From positions 53,898 to 117,897 of the forward strand of contig JAVMKI010000048.1 of NCBI GenBank assembly GCA_031732755.1: DNA of 64,000 bases. The letters run 5' to 3'. A model generated the notes under the pieces. The model worked only from the letters and a program-made list of their open reading frames with translations. It did not search any database and was not told where the DNA came from. Positions 53,425 to 62,116 of the stretch are shown here, piece by piece. This stretch comes from Contendibacter sp031732755 (GTDB taxonomy: Bacteria; Pseudomonadota; Gammaproteobacteria; Competibacterales; Competibacteraceae). The translations under genes were made by a program, and so were the position numbers. The first letter of the stretch is position 1; the number at the start of each line of letters is the position of its first letter.

Positions 53425-55164
53425 CTATTCCGTTGTTACTCGGTTGATTTCTTCGAGACTAGTCATTCCCAGGCGGACCTTGTTCAGGCCCGACTGGCGC
53501 AGGTCGTTGACGCCTTCCTTGCGCGCTTGGTCGGCGATCTGGATCGCATTGCCGTTGGCCATGATGATCCGGCCGATTTCCTCGGAAATCGGCAGCACCT
53601 CATAAACACCAACCCGGCCTTTGTAACCGTGGTTGCACTGATCGCAGCCAACCGCCTTGTAGATCGTCAGTTCGGACAATTCATCTGGACGAAAGCCCAG
53701 GTTGATCAATTCCTCCCGCGGAATCTTGACTTCTTCCTTGCAGTGCGGACACAACCGTCGCGCCAGGCGCTGGGCGATGATCAGGGTCACGCTGGAAGCG
53801 ATGTTGTAAGGCGCCACCCCCATGTTCATGAGCCGGGTCAGGGTCTGCGGCGCGCTGTTGGTATGCAGGGTGGACAACACCATATGGCCGGTCTGGGCCG
53901 CCTTGATGGCGATCTCGGCGGTTTCCAGATCGCGAATTTCGCCAACCATGATGATGTCCGGGTCCTGGCGCAGGAAGGCGCGTAGGGCGCTGGCGAAGGT
54001 CATGCCGACTTTGGGGTTGACGTTGACCTGGTTAATGCCGGTCAGGTTGATTTCCACCGGGTCCTCGGCGGTGGAGATATTGACGCTGGCGGTGTTCAGA
54101 ATATTGAGCGCTGTGTACAGCGAGACCGTTTTACCGCTGCCGGTGGGGCCGGTGACCAGCACCATGCCCTGCGGTTTGTGAATGGCTTTGAGAAACTGTT
54201 CCTTCTGATGGTCCTCATAACCGAGGGCTTCGATACCCATCTGGGCGCTGGCGGGGTCGAGCAGGCGCATCACGACCTTTTCGCCCCACATTGTCGGCAG
54301 CGTGTTGACGCGAAAGTCGATGGCGCGCTGCTTGGTCAGATAGAGTTTGATACGGCCATCCTGAGGCACTCGGCGCTCGGCGATGTCGAGTTGGGCCATG
54401 ATCTTGAGTCGGGCGGCCAGGCGCGGCGCCATGGCGACGGGCGGCTTGTGGATTTCGTCCAGCATGCCATCCTGACGGAGGCGGACCCGGTAGGTTTTTT
54501 CGTAGGGCTCGAAGTGAATATCGGAGGCGCCGCGGTTGATGGCCTGAATGATGACCTGGTTGACGAAGCGCACGATCGGTGCGTCCTCGGTGTCGGACTG
54601 GGTCAGGGTTTCGATCTTGGGGCCGGCTTCGGCCTCGTTGCTGAAGTCGAGGTCGCCGACCTCGCTGTCGCCCATGCTGGTCGTCGGCGCTTCGACCGCC
54701 TTGTCCAGCACCTTGCCAAACTGGGTTTCACTGACGATGACCGGTTCGATATCCAGCCGGGTCTGAAACTTGATATCCTCCATCGCCCGCTGATTGGTGG
54801 GGTCGACGACGCCCACGAACAACCGGCGCCCCCGTTTGTACAGAGGCAGGGCGTGGTGCTGGCGCAGCAATTTCTCGTCGACCAGACGCACGACCGCCGT
54901 GTCGATGTCCAGGGCATTGATATCGAGCAGGGGTATGTTGAAACTGCGCGCGGCGACCCGGGCGATGTCCTTGTCGCGAGCCAGCTTGTTCTCGACCAGG
55001 TAGGCAACGAACGGGATATTTTCCTTGCGCGCCTGTTCGGTGGCCTTGATGGCGGCGGCTTCGTCGAGCAGATGGTTTTGCACGAGCTGGCGGGCGAGAC
55101 CGATCAATTGGCCGCTAGGCTGGGTGATGACATTACTGGGATTGGTAGCCATGGCTGGATCCAT
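53425..55164 (-). CDS. pilB: Type IV pilus assembly ATPase PilB
   Basis: PilB is the hexameric extension motor. The 579-residue protein has an N-terminal MshEN-type region (about 20-160) that binds c-di-GMP in some homologues. The core follows, with Walker A GPTGSGKT (about 340-347), Asp box, Walker B EIRDLETAEIA, the His box TGHMVLSTLHTNSA and the zinc-binding CPHCK...CDQCNHGYKGRVGVYE. Starts at 55164 and 55152 (MATNPSNVITQ) are both possible, with no clear Shine-Dalgarno. No major pilin gene is in the window. Confidence 0.96.
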   Translation of the reverse strand: MDPAMATNPSNVITQPSGQLIGLARQLVQNHLLDEAAAIKATEQARKENIPFVAYLVENKLARDKDIARVAARSFNIPLLDINALDIDTAVVRLVDEKLLRQHHALPLYKRGRRLFVGVVDPTNQRAMEDIKFQTRLDIEPVIVSETQFGKVLDKAVEAPTTSMGDSEVGDLDFSNEAEAGPKIETLTQSDTEDAPIVRFVNQVIIQAINRGASDIHFEPYEKTYRVRLRQDGMLDEIHKPPVAMAPRLAARLKIMAQLDIAERRVPQDGRIKLYLTKQRAIDFRVNTLPTMWGEKVVMRLLDPASAQMGIEALGYEDHQKEQFLKAIHKPQGMVLVTGPTGSGKTVSLYTALNILNTASVNISTAEDPVEINLTGINQVNVNPKVGMTFASALRAFLRQDPDIIMVGEIRDLETAEIAIKAAQTGHMVLSTLHTNSAPQTLTRLMNMGVAPYNIASSVTLIIAQRLARRLCPHCKEEVKIPREELINLGFRPDELSELTIYKAVGCDQCNHGYKGRVGVYEVLPISEEIGRIIMANGNAIQIADQARKEGVNDLRQSGLNKVRLGMTSLEEINRVTTE

Positions 55165-55318
55165 GAAGTGAGGTTCTGGACGGCCTAGGTCTGTCGTCCG
55201 CCGAACAATCTAACTCTAGACCACGCGGTCAACCTTGGAAAGGGTTCAAGCGGGTGGACATGGTGGGCATGGGGTATGGGGCATGGCGATAAATGGTCTC
55301 AAGGGTATTGGTTCGGGT
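55165..55318. other. pilB upstream spacer
   Basis: 154 bases between the DUF3011 gene stop and pilB start, both minus strand. It probably holds the pilBCD promoter, but I could not place convincing boxes. Confidence 0.3.
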
Positions 55319-56032
55319 TCATCGCGGCGCGAATTCGGCGCGGCAGCCACCATCCACCCAAATGCCGCGGCGATCATAGCCCCAAGTATCATTGTACTGA
55401 CAGCCAGACCGACTCAATTGACGGTACAGGCGCACGCCGTTGCGAGTGTCGGCTCGGCAGTGCTGGTAGTCGCCCTCGGATTCGCAACGCACGATCCAGG
55501 CAGGCCGCTGCCCGCTCTGATCTTGATTCGCCAACAAGGCGCCCACCACACCGAGCGCCACGGCGCCGCCGACAATCGCGGCGGCGGTATGGTCCTTGTC
55601 ATTCTGTGAGCCATCGCCGCCGCTGCGCCCGGTGTAGAGCTGGAAATCGCCCCGGCAGCCTTGGTCCACCCAGACGCCGCGCCGGTCGTAGCCCCAGGTT
55701 TCTTGATAACGACAGGCGTTCTTACTTAATTGGCGGTATAGTTGTACGCCGCGCTCCGTGTCGGCCCGGCAATGGCGGTAACGCTGGTTGGTGGATTCGC
55801 AGCGCACCAGGGGGCGGGAGTCGCCCCGGCGGCCAGCACCGCGCTCGTCAGGACCGACTTGGCCACCATCGCGCACGCCTTGGTCGCGGTCGACGGTGTA
55901 GGATTGCGCGTTGCCCGGCAATGGCAGCGCCAGCGCCGGTAGGAGGAGCGCGGCAAGCAGCGCGGGAGACATCCATCGGGGATGATGGCGGGGCGACAAG
56001 CGGTTGCTTACGTGGGAAAGCGCGATTGGCAT
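55319..56032 (-). CDS. Exported protein with two DUF3011 repeats
   Basis: The 237-residue precursor has a signal peptide (hydrophobic about 22-38, ending GNAQS); a later ATG at 55972 would give a more standard signal. Two copies of a cysteine-containing module (about 77-130 and 178-232) share VRCES, HCRADT, G-V-x-LYRQLS, TWGYDRRG-x-WVD and GCR, which is the DUF3011 pattern. Between them lies a Gly-rich hydrophobic segment (about 148-167) that could be a glycine-zipper membrane helix. The family is periplasmic or secreted and has no assigned function. Four conserved Cys per module suggest disulphides. Confidence 0.82.
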   Translation of the reverse strand: MPIALSHVSNRLSPRHHPRWMSPALLAALLLPALALPLPGNAQSYTVDRDQGVRDGGQVGPDERGAGRRGDSRPLVRCESTNQRYRHCRADTERGVQLYRQLSKNACRYQETWGYDRRGVWVDQGCRGDFQLYTGRSGGDGSQNDKDHTAAAIVGGAVALGVVGALLANQDQSGQRPAWIVRCESEGDYQHCRADTRNGVRLYRQLSRSGCQYNDTWGYDRRGIWVDGGCRAEFAPR

Positions 56033-56191
56033 GAGGGAGCACCCAGTTCGATGATACGCAAATCATCATTATAGTGATAGTACCACCGCGCGAGGCATTG
56101 CGGCGCTGTTCGCTTTCGCTGGAGGGCAGGGCTTGTCAGACCCGCCGTGGACAACCGGATTAAAGATGTCAGGTTGGGGGAGAGCAAAATT

Positions 56192-56992
56192 ATGACAACC
56201 AAAACAGTAACCGTAAACACCCTGGGATTCATGGAAAAAGACCGACGGATGATCCGCAACATCCTGTCGTTGGCCAGCAACCGGGAGCATACGTACCAGT
56301 TGGCGCTCGGTAGTCAGGAAGCGGCCGATATCCTGATCGTCAATGCGGACGATCCCATAGCGATGGTAACCTGGAATGAAGTGCGACAGGTGCTCCCGGA
56401 AACCCGCGTGGTGCTCGCCTCGACCGCGCCAGTGTTTGAATCCGACTATGTCTGCATCAGGCGACCGTTGATCGCGAGCCAGTTGCACGGCGTGCTGACG
56501 TTGGGGGCACAACAGCCAAAGGCGGCGGTGCCCAAGCCACAAAAATACGAAATGCTTAGGAAGAGTTTCCTGTTTCGCAATCTGGCGGCGGGCCACTTGG
56601 AAAAGCTCGCCGAACTGGCGCGGTTATTGATGTTGCCGGCTCAGCATGTCGTGTTCGAGAAAACCGACGCCGGCGAGGAGATGCTCGTGGTGTTGAGCGG
56701 CCGGCTGAAAATCAGCGTGGCCAATCGGGAGGGGCGGGAGATTGTCCTCGGTACGCTCGGGCCAGGTGAAATCTTCGGCGAAATCTCCATGCTCGATGGG
56801 TGCGGGCGTTCGGCCACCGCGACCACGCTGACGCCGTGTGAATTGCTGGGCATCCATCGGAGGGATTTCATGCCATTCCTGGAGCAGAACCCCAAGGCGG
56901 CGGTGGACCTGATCACGGTGTTGGCCCTGCGGTTGCGGCTCAACACCGAACAACTGGCGGAACTCATCACCGAGGAAGATGTGTTGCGCTAG
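56192..56992 (+). CDS. Pseudo-receiver plus cyclic-nucleotide-binding protein
   Basis: The ATG at 56192 is preceded by GGGGGAGAG and gives 266 residues; a GTG at 56147 is less likely. Residues about 1-105 resemble a response-regulator-like alpha/beta domain without an obvious phosphoacceptor cluster. Residues about 120-250 form a cNMP-binding domain with the phosphate-binding cassette GEIFGEISMLDGCGRSATA, whose Glu and Arg are intact. No helix-turn-helix follows, so it is not a CRP-type DNA-binding regulator and must act on a partner protein. The ligand (cAMP, cGMP or other) is unknown. Confidence 0.75.
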   Translation: MTTKTVTVNTLGFMEKDRRMIRNILSLASNREHTYQLALGSQEAADILIVNADDPIAMVTWNEVRQVLPETRVVLASTAPVFESDYVCIRRPLIASQLHGVLTLGAQQPKAAVPKPQKYEMLRKSFLFRNLAAGHLEKLAELARLLMLPAQHVVFEKTDAGEEMLVVLSGRLKISVANREGREIVLGTLGPGEIFGEISMLDGCGRSATATTLTPCELLGIHRRDFMPFLEQNPKAAVDLITVLALRLRLNTEQLAELITEEDVLR

Positions 56993-57144
56993 GACACACC
57001 GAAAGACGGTACCGACCAGCGGAAGCGCGGCGGTTCTTGCGGCGACGACGGCAAACGGGTTACGTTACCGCCGATTGTCAACATTCTCATCGACCGTTCC
57101 GAGCGATCCGCCGCAGTGGCGCGGGCGGCCAACAGGGGGCGCTT

Positions 57145-57753
57145 ATGGAGCTTGCTTGCCTGGACCTGGAAGGGGTCCTGGTGCCGGAAATCTGGATCAA
57201 CGTCGCTGAGCGTACCGGCATCGAGGCGTTGCGGCTGACCACCCGCGACATTCCTGACTATGATCGGCTGATGCGGGGGCGATTGACGCTGCTGGATCAG
57301 CAAGGCTTGAAACTGTCCGATATCCAACGGGTGATTGCTGACATGGAGCCGCTGGAAGGCGCGCGTGAATTCCTGGACTGGTTGCGCGCGCGATTTCAGG
57401 TCGTGATCCTGTCGGACACCTATTATGAGTTCGCCATGCCGTTGATGCGGCAACTGGATTGGCCGACGCTGTTTTGCCATCGGCTGGAAGTGGTGGATGA
57501 TCGGGTAGTCGGCTACACCCTGCGCCAGGCCGATTCCAAGCGTCAGGCGGTGCGAGCGTTCCACGCGCTCAACTTCCGGGTAATCGCCGCCGGCGATTCC
57601 TACAACGATACCGCGATGTTGGCCGAGGCCGAGGCCGGTATTCTGTTTCGCCCGCCCCGGAACGTCATTGACGAGTTTCCGCAATTTCCGGTGGCGCGGA
57701 CTTTCGAGGAAATGCGCGAGGCTTTTCGCAAGGCGAGCGTTCGCACGTTCTAA
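57145..57753 (+). CDS. thrH: ThrH phosphoserine phosphatase / homoserine phosphotransferase
   Basis: The ATG at 57145 gives a 202-residue HAD-family protein closely following Pseudomonas aeruginosa ThrH: MELACLDLEGVLVPEIW at the start (nucleophile Asp7), RDIPDYDRLM, VVILSDTYYEF, RQADSKRQAV and AAGDSYNDTAML (metal-binding Asp). The characterised enzyme dephosphorylates phosphoserine and can pass the phosphate to homoserine. The 3' end lies 34 bases before the next gene on the same strand. Confidence 0.93.
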   Translation: MELACLDLEGVLVPEIWINVAERTGIEALRLTTRDIPDYDRLMRGRLTLLDQQGLKLSDIQRVIADMEPLEGAREFLDWLRARFQVVILSDTYYEFAMPLMRQLDWPTLFCHRLEVVDDRVVGYTLRQADSKRQAVRAFHALNFRVIAAGDSYNDTAMLAEAEAGILFRPPRNVIDEFPQFPVARTFEEMREAFRKASVRTF

Positions 57754-57787
57754 ACCGACGCTTCCCTTTCCGCCGCCATCGCCCACC

Positions 57788-59776
57788 ATGCAGTCCGAGT
57801 TCGTCAATGCCCTGTTCACCTGGGTGGCCGCTCATCCGGGCTGGATGAGTTTGGTCATCTTCGTCTCCGCGGCGGCGGAATCGCTGACCATCGTTGGCGT
57901 CATCATCCCTGGCGCTCTGGTGATGTTTACCCTGGGAGCCTTCATCGGCTTGGGACATGTGGATTTCTGGTCGGCCTACTGGTGGTCCACCTGGGGCGCC
58001 ATCGTCGGCGACGCCATCAGCTTCTGGATCGGCCGGGTGTTCCACCAAAGCATCCGCCGCGTCTGGCCTTTCACCAAACATCCGGAACTGATCGCCCGCA
58101 GCGAGGAATTTTTCCGCAAGCACGGCGGCAAGGGCGTGTTGTTCGGGCGCTTCTTCGGTCCGGTGCGCGGCACCATTCCGACCGTGGCCGGAATGATGGA
58201 CATGACTTGGCGCAACTTCATGGTCGCCAACGTGATCTCGGGCGTGCTGTGGGCACCGATCTACCTGCTGCCGGGCATGGCGTTCGGCGCCTCGCTGGAG
58301 ATCGCCTCGCGGGTGGCGGGGCGGCTGGTGGTGTTGATCCTGATCGTCGTGGTCCTGCTGTGGGCGACCACCTGGCTGGTCAGGCGACTGGTGCGGCTGT
58401 TCCAGGCCCACGCCACGGACTGGGTGCAGCGATTTTATCGGTGGAGTCAGGGCCGACGCGTCGTCGGTCCGATCAGCGCGTCGCTACTGGATCCGGGCAA
58501 GGGTGAGTTGCGTGGACTGGCGACCCTGGCGGTGTTGCTGCTGGGCGGTGTGGTGTTGATCAGTCTGAGCCTGAGCGCCGCCGGTCAGCGGTTGCCGAGT
58601 GGCCTGGATCTGAGCCTGTACCATTTCCTGCAAGAATTGCGTATGCCATGGGCCGACGCCCTGATGGTGTTCACCGCGGAATTGGGCGATTTTCAGATCA
58701 CCTTGCCGATAAGCGTGGTGGTATTCGGCTGGCTGGTTTGGCGCCGCAACCACTCGGCGGCTTGGCACTGGTTGGCGGCGCTGGGTTTCGGCATGGTTAC
58801 TAACCTGCTGTTCAAGGGACTGTTACCGGTGTCGAGTCCCGCTGAGATCGCGCAGAAAGGGGTGGATTACTCGTTTCCGTCCAGTCACGCGACGTTCAGC
58901 ACCTTGGTGTTCGGGTTCCTGGCGGTGCTGATCGCTCGCGAAATCTCGCTGGCCCGGCGCTGGATCGTCTACCTTGGCGCGGCGTTCATGATCGTGCCCA
59001 TCGCCTTCGCACGCCTGTATTTGGGTATCCACTGGCTGACCGATACCCTGGCCGGACTGTGTCTGGGCCTGATCTGGGTCACGGTGCTGGGATTGGCTTA
59101 TAACCGCCATCCAACGGTGGAAGTGCGCTGGCGTGGACTGTTGTCCTATGGCGCGATTACCTTGCTGGTAACCGATCTGTTGCATGTGAGCATGGATTAT
59201 TCGGAGGATTTGCAACGCTACCAGCCAAGGGTGGCGGTCCTGACCCAGTCGCTGGAGCAGTGGTGGCAGGGCGGTTGGCGGCGGTTGCCGCAACAGCGGA
59301 TGGATTTTCGGGGCAATCCCCGACAGGATTTCGTGCTGCAATGGGCCGGTGCCCGCGACGAGTTGGAGAAACGGTTGAAGGATGCCGGCTGGCAACCGGC
59401 ACCGGCGCCAACCTTGCGGAGTATGTTGTTGTGGTTGAGTCCACAGGTGGAATTGTGGGAACTACCGGTTCTGCCGCAAATCCATGATGGTAGCGAGGAC
59501 GATCTAACCGTGGTGCGCTATGGGGACAATCCCAATACCCGCTGGCTGCTCCGATTCTGGGATGTCGGCGCGCGACTGAAGGAAGGGGTGCCGGTATGGG
59601 TGGGCAGTTTCAGCCACCAAAAACTGGAGCCACGGATGAGTTTGTTCACCTTCGCCGTGGACGATCCGCAGACCCGCGTTCCAGCGGATCTGTTGGCACC
59701 GGCTTGGCGGGGATTGCGAACCCGGGTGGTGAAGGGGAGTAATCCCAACGAGCGCATTACCCTGATCGCGGATTGA
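57788..59776 (+). CDS. DedA-PAP2-LssY three-domain membrane protein
   Basis: The ATG at 57788 gives MQSEFVNALFTWVAAHPGWM and 662 residues. An N-terminal DedA/VTT domain (about 10-200) has GRFFGPVRGTIPTVAGMM and paired membrane helices. A PAP2 phosphatase domain (about 270-480) follows with the active-site pieces KGVDYSFPSSHATFS and RLYLGIHWLTDTLAG; the acid-phosphatase His residues are present. The C-terminus (about 490-662) resembles LssY. DedA proteins are linked to undecaprenyl-phosphate and lipid translocation and PAP2 enzymes remove lipid phosphates, so one chain could flip and dephosphorylate a lipid carrier (inference). The longer frame back into thrH is a shadow. Confidence 0.88.
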   Translation: MQSEFVNALFTWVAAHPGWMSLVIFVSAAAESLTIVGVIIPGALVMFTLGAFIGLGHVDFWSAYWWSTWGAIVGDAISFWIGRVFHQSIRRVWPFTKHPELIARSEEFFRKHGGKGVLFGRFFGPVRGTIPTVAGMMDMTWRNFMVANVISGVLWAPIYLLPGMAFGASLEIASRVAGRLVVLILIVVVLLWATTWLVRRLVRLFQAHATDWVQRFYRWSQGRRVVGPISASLLDPGKGELRGLATLAVLLLGGVVLISLSLSAAGQRLPSGLDLSLYHFLQELRMPWADALMVFTAELGDFQITLPISVVVFGWLVWRRNHSAAWHWLAALGFGMVTNLLFKGLLPVSSPAEIAQKGVDYSFPSSHATFSTLVFGFLAVLIAREISLARRWIVYLGAAFMIVPIAFARLYLGIHWLTDTLAGLCLGLIWVTVLGLAYNRHPTVEVRWRGLLSYGAITLLVTDLLHVSMDYSEDLQRYQPRVAVLTQSLEQWWQGGWRRLPQQRMDFRGNPRQDFVLQWAGARDELEKRLKDAGWQPAPAPTLRSMLLWLSPQVELWELPVLPQIHDGSEDDLTVVRYGDNPNTRWLLRFWDVGARLKEGVPVWVGSFSHQKLEPRMSLFTFAVDDPQTRVPADLLAPAWRGLRTRVVKGSNPNERITLIAD

Positions 59777-59821
59777 CGCGGTCTGTTCCAGGCCGCTTTG
59801 GAATCAGGAGGGAGGTACGCC

Positions 59822-60367
59822 ATGTTAATGAGAGCCGAGACATCCTGTCTGCTGGCGGTGGATTTTCAGGAGCGGTTGATGCCAGCGATTCACCAAGCCG
59901 ACCAAGTGGTGGCCCATGGTGCCTGGTTGATTCAGATTGCTCAGCGTCTGGCGGTGCCGATACTGGCGTCCGAACAATATCCGCAAGGTCTGGGCCACAC
60001 GGTGACGGCGATCCGCGAATTGTTGCCGGCGGACGCTTTCATGGCCAAGACCCATTTTTCCTGCGCCGCCGAACGGGACTGCATGAGGCGGCTCGATGCC
60101 GTCGGCCGCGAACAGATTGTCATCATGGGGGTGGAGGCGCATGTGTGCGTCTTGCAGACCGCCCTGGATTTGCGAGCGGCCGGCAAGGAAATTTTTCTGG
60201 TGGCCGACGCGGTCGCATCGCGTTCGCCGCGCGATGCGGAGTTGGCGCTGGAGCGGATGCGCGCCGATGGGGTGCGCATCGTCAGCCGCGAAATGGTGGT
60301 GTTCGAATGGCTGCACCAGTCTGACACCGATCATTTTCGCGCCATCAGCCGCGCGTTTTTACGGTGA
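59822..60367 (+). CDS. Isochorismatase-like cysteine hydrolase
   Basis: A strong AGGAGGGAGG precedes the ATG at 59822. The 181-residue protein has the family triad: Asp14 in LLAVDFQERL, Lys76 in MAKTHFSC and Cys109 in GVEAHVCVLQTALDL. Members hydrolyse isochorismate, nicotinamide or ureido compounds; the YcaC-like subgroup is of unknown substrate. It lies between the DedA-PAP2 gene and ispG on the same strand. Confidence 0.9.
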   Translation: MLMRAETSCLLAVDFQERLMPAIHQADQVVAHGAWLIQIAQRLAVPILASEQYPQGLGHTVTAIRELLPADAFMAKTHFSCAAERDCMRRLDAVGREQIVIMGVEAHVCVLQTALDLRAAGKEIFLVADAVASRSPRDAELALERMRADGVRIVSREMVVFEWLHQSDTDHFRAISRAFLR

Positions 60368-60381
60368 CGGCGCAATGGTGA

Positions 60382-61629
60382 ATGGATAAAAGCCGCATGG
60401 TCCGCACGCATTCCCCCTTCCCGCGCCGTTCCTGTGTCGCCGTTCGTGTCGGTTCCATCACGGTGGGCGGCGGCGCGCCGGTCGTGGTGCAATCCATGAC
60501 CAATACCGACACCGCCGACGTGGACGCCACGACGCGGCAAGTGGCGGAACTGGCGCGGGCCGGTTCGGAATTGGTGCGCGTCACGGTCAATACCGAGGAA
60601 GCCGCCGCCGCCGTGCCGCTGATTCGCGAGCGACTGGCCGCACGGGGCGTGCGCGCGCCGCTGATTGGTGATTTTCATTTCAACGGCCACCGCCTGTTGA
60701 GCCAATATCCCGCCTGCGCCGAAGCGCTGGATAAATACCGCATCAATCCGGGCAACGTCGGACGTGGCCGGAAAAAAGACGAACAGTTCGTTACCATCGT
60801 CGAAATCGCCTGCCGTTATGACAAACCGGTGCGGATCGGCGTGAACTGGGGCAGTCTGGATCAGGATCTGGCGGGGCGATTGATGGACGAGAACGCCCAG
60901 TTGTCGGCGCCGAAACCGGCTAGTGAGGTGATGCGCGAAGCGATGATTCGCTCCGCGCTCGACAGCGCGCGGCGGGCCGAGGCCATCGGTTTGGGCCACG
61001 ACCGCATCATTCTGTCGGTAAAGATGAGCGGGGTGCGGGACCTGATCGCGGTCTATCGCGAGCTGGCGGCGCGCTGTGACTATCCGCTGCATCTGGGCCT
61101 GACCGAGGCCGGAATGGGCAGCAAGGGTATCGTCGCTTCCACCGCCGCGCTGGCGGTACTGTTGCAAGAAGGTATTGGCGACACGATCCGCGTCTCGCTG
61201 ACCCCGGAGCCGGGCGGCCATCGAACCCAGGAAGTCGTGGTGGCCCAGGAAATCCTGCAAGCCATGGGGTTGCGCGCATTTACCCCGGCGGTGGTGGCCT
61301 GCCCCGGCTGCGGCCGGACCAGCAGCGACTATTTCCAGCGGCTGGCCCAGGACATTCAAGCCTATTTACGAGACCAGATGCCGATCTGGCGCAACCGTTA
61401 TCCTGGTGTCGAAGGCTTGACCGTGGCCGTGATGGGTTGCGTGGTCAACGGGCCAGGCGAGAGCAAGCAGGCCGACATCGGCATCAGTCTGCCGGGAACC
61501 GGCGAGATTCCGGTGGCGCCGGTCTACGTCGATGGCGAGAAGACCGTCACCTTGAAGGGCGAGGGCATCGCCGCCGAGTTTCAGCGGATCGTGGAGGACT
61601 ACGTGGTTCGCCGTTACGGAACGGGGTGA
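60382..61629 (+). CDS. ispG: 4-hydroxy-3-methylbut-2-enyl diphosphate synthase (flavodoxin)
   Basis: IspG reduces methylerythritol cyclodiphosphate in the MEP isoprenoid pathway with a [4Fe-4S] cluster. The 415-residue protein has the TIM-barrel part with VQSMTNTDTADV (about 36-47), RINPGNVGRG and VNWGSLDQDL. The cluster ligands are Cys307 and Cys310 (CPGCGRT) and Cys353 (MGCVVNGPGE), with a Glu in that segment. Starts at 60382 or the Met six codons later are both plausible. Confidence 0.96.
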   Translation: MDKSRMVRTHSPFPRRSCVAVRVGSITVGGGAPVVVQSMTNTDTADVDATTRQVAELARAGSELVRVTVNTEEAAAAVPLIRERLAARGVRAPLIGDFHFNGHRLLSQYPACAEALDKYRINPGNVGRGRKKDEQFVTIVEIACRYDKPVRIGVNWGSLDQDLAGRLMDENAQLSAPKPASEVMREAMIRSALDSARRAEAIGLGHDRIILSVKMSGVRDLIAVYRELAARCDYPLHLGLTEAGMGSKGIVASTAALAVLLQEGIGDTIRVSLTPEPGGHRTQEVVVAQEILQAMGLRAFTPAVVACPGCGRTSSDYFQRLAQDIQAYLRDQMPIWRNRYPGVEGLTVAVMGCVVNGPGESKQADIGISLPGTGEIPVAPVYVDGEKTVTLKGEGIAAEFQRIVEDYVVRRYGTG

Positions 61630-61667
61630 CGCGGAGCGCGATTCCGCCCCCTTGGATCGAGCGGGCT

Positions 61668-61690
61668 GCCAACCCCTTCGTGGGGTTGGC
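61668..61690 (+). terminator. Hairpin downstream of ispG
   Basis: GCCAACCCC (61668-61676), loop TTCGT, GGGGTTGGC (61682-61690): a perfect 9-base stem with a tight loop, followed by GACGGTGCTTTT. The T tract is short and displaced, so termination may be inefficient. Confidence 0.6.
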
Positions 61691-61767
61691 GACGGTGCTT
61701 TTGCGGAATCCCTGCCCGTCAAAAGCCCAGGCAGGGTATCCATTATCAAACCGAGAGGCGCGAAATC

Positions 61768-62070
61768 ATGTATCAAATGATAACCAAGCGCGGCGCTGCA
61801 TCCATTCTGGCCGCGACCCTGACGTTGGGCGCTGGCCTGGCTGGCGCGGAAGACCAGTCACCCCAACCGCCCGCCACCGCCGATACCACCGCCGCTGATC
61901 TGCTCATCGCGCGACCGGGGGGACTGGCCGCGACGGTATTGGGCACTGCGGTCTTCGTCGTCGGACTGCCGTTTACCCTGATCAACGGTAGTACCGGACA
62001 GGCCGCGCAAAAACTGGTCGTGGATCCGGCCCAATATACCTTTACCCGCCCCCTGGGGCAGGATATGTAG
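61768..62070 (+). CDS. Small exported or membrane protein, conserved type
   Basis: The 100-residue precursor has a signal peptide (about 1-27, ending GLAGA) and a mature part with one hydrophobic segment (LAATVLGTAVFVVGLPFTLI, about 53-72), then AAQKLVVDPAQYTFTRPLG. Similar short proteins with an ARP-GLxxTVLGTxxFVxxLPF core occur in Gammaproteobacteria; no function is assigned to them as far as I know. It lies alone between ispG and the exonuclease gene. Confidence 0.75.
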   Translation: MYQMITKRGAASILAATLTLGAGLAGAEDQSPQPPATADTTAADLLIARPGGLAATVLGTAVFVVGLPFTLINGSTGQAAQKLVVDPAQYTFTRPLGQDM

Positions 62071-62116
62071 GCATTCATTGCATTGCCCCTCCCGATTCGA
62101 AACGCTAAAGCTACCG

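Noticed and set aside
57668..57787. Extended N-terminus of the DedA-PAP2 protein inside thrH
   Set aside because: The extension is Arg-rich shadow sequence of thrH and would precede an ordinary membrane start.
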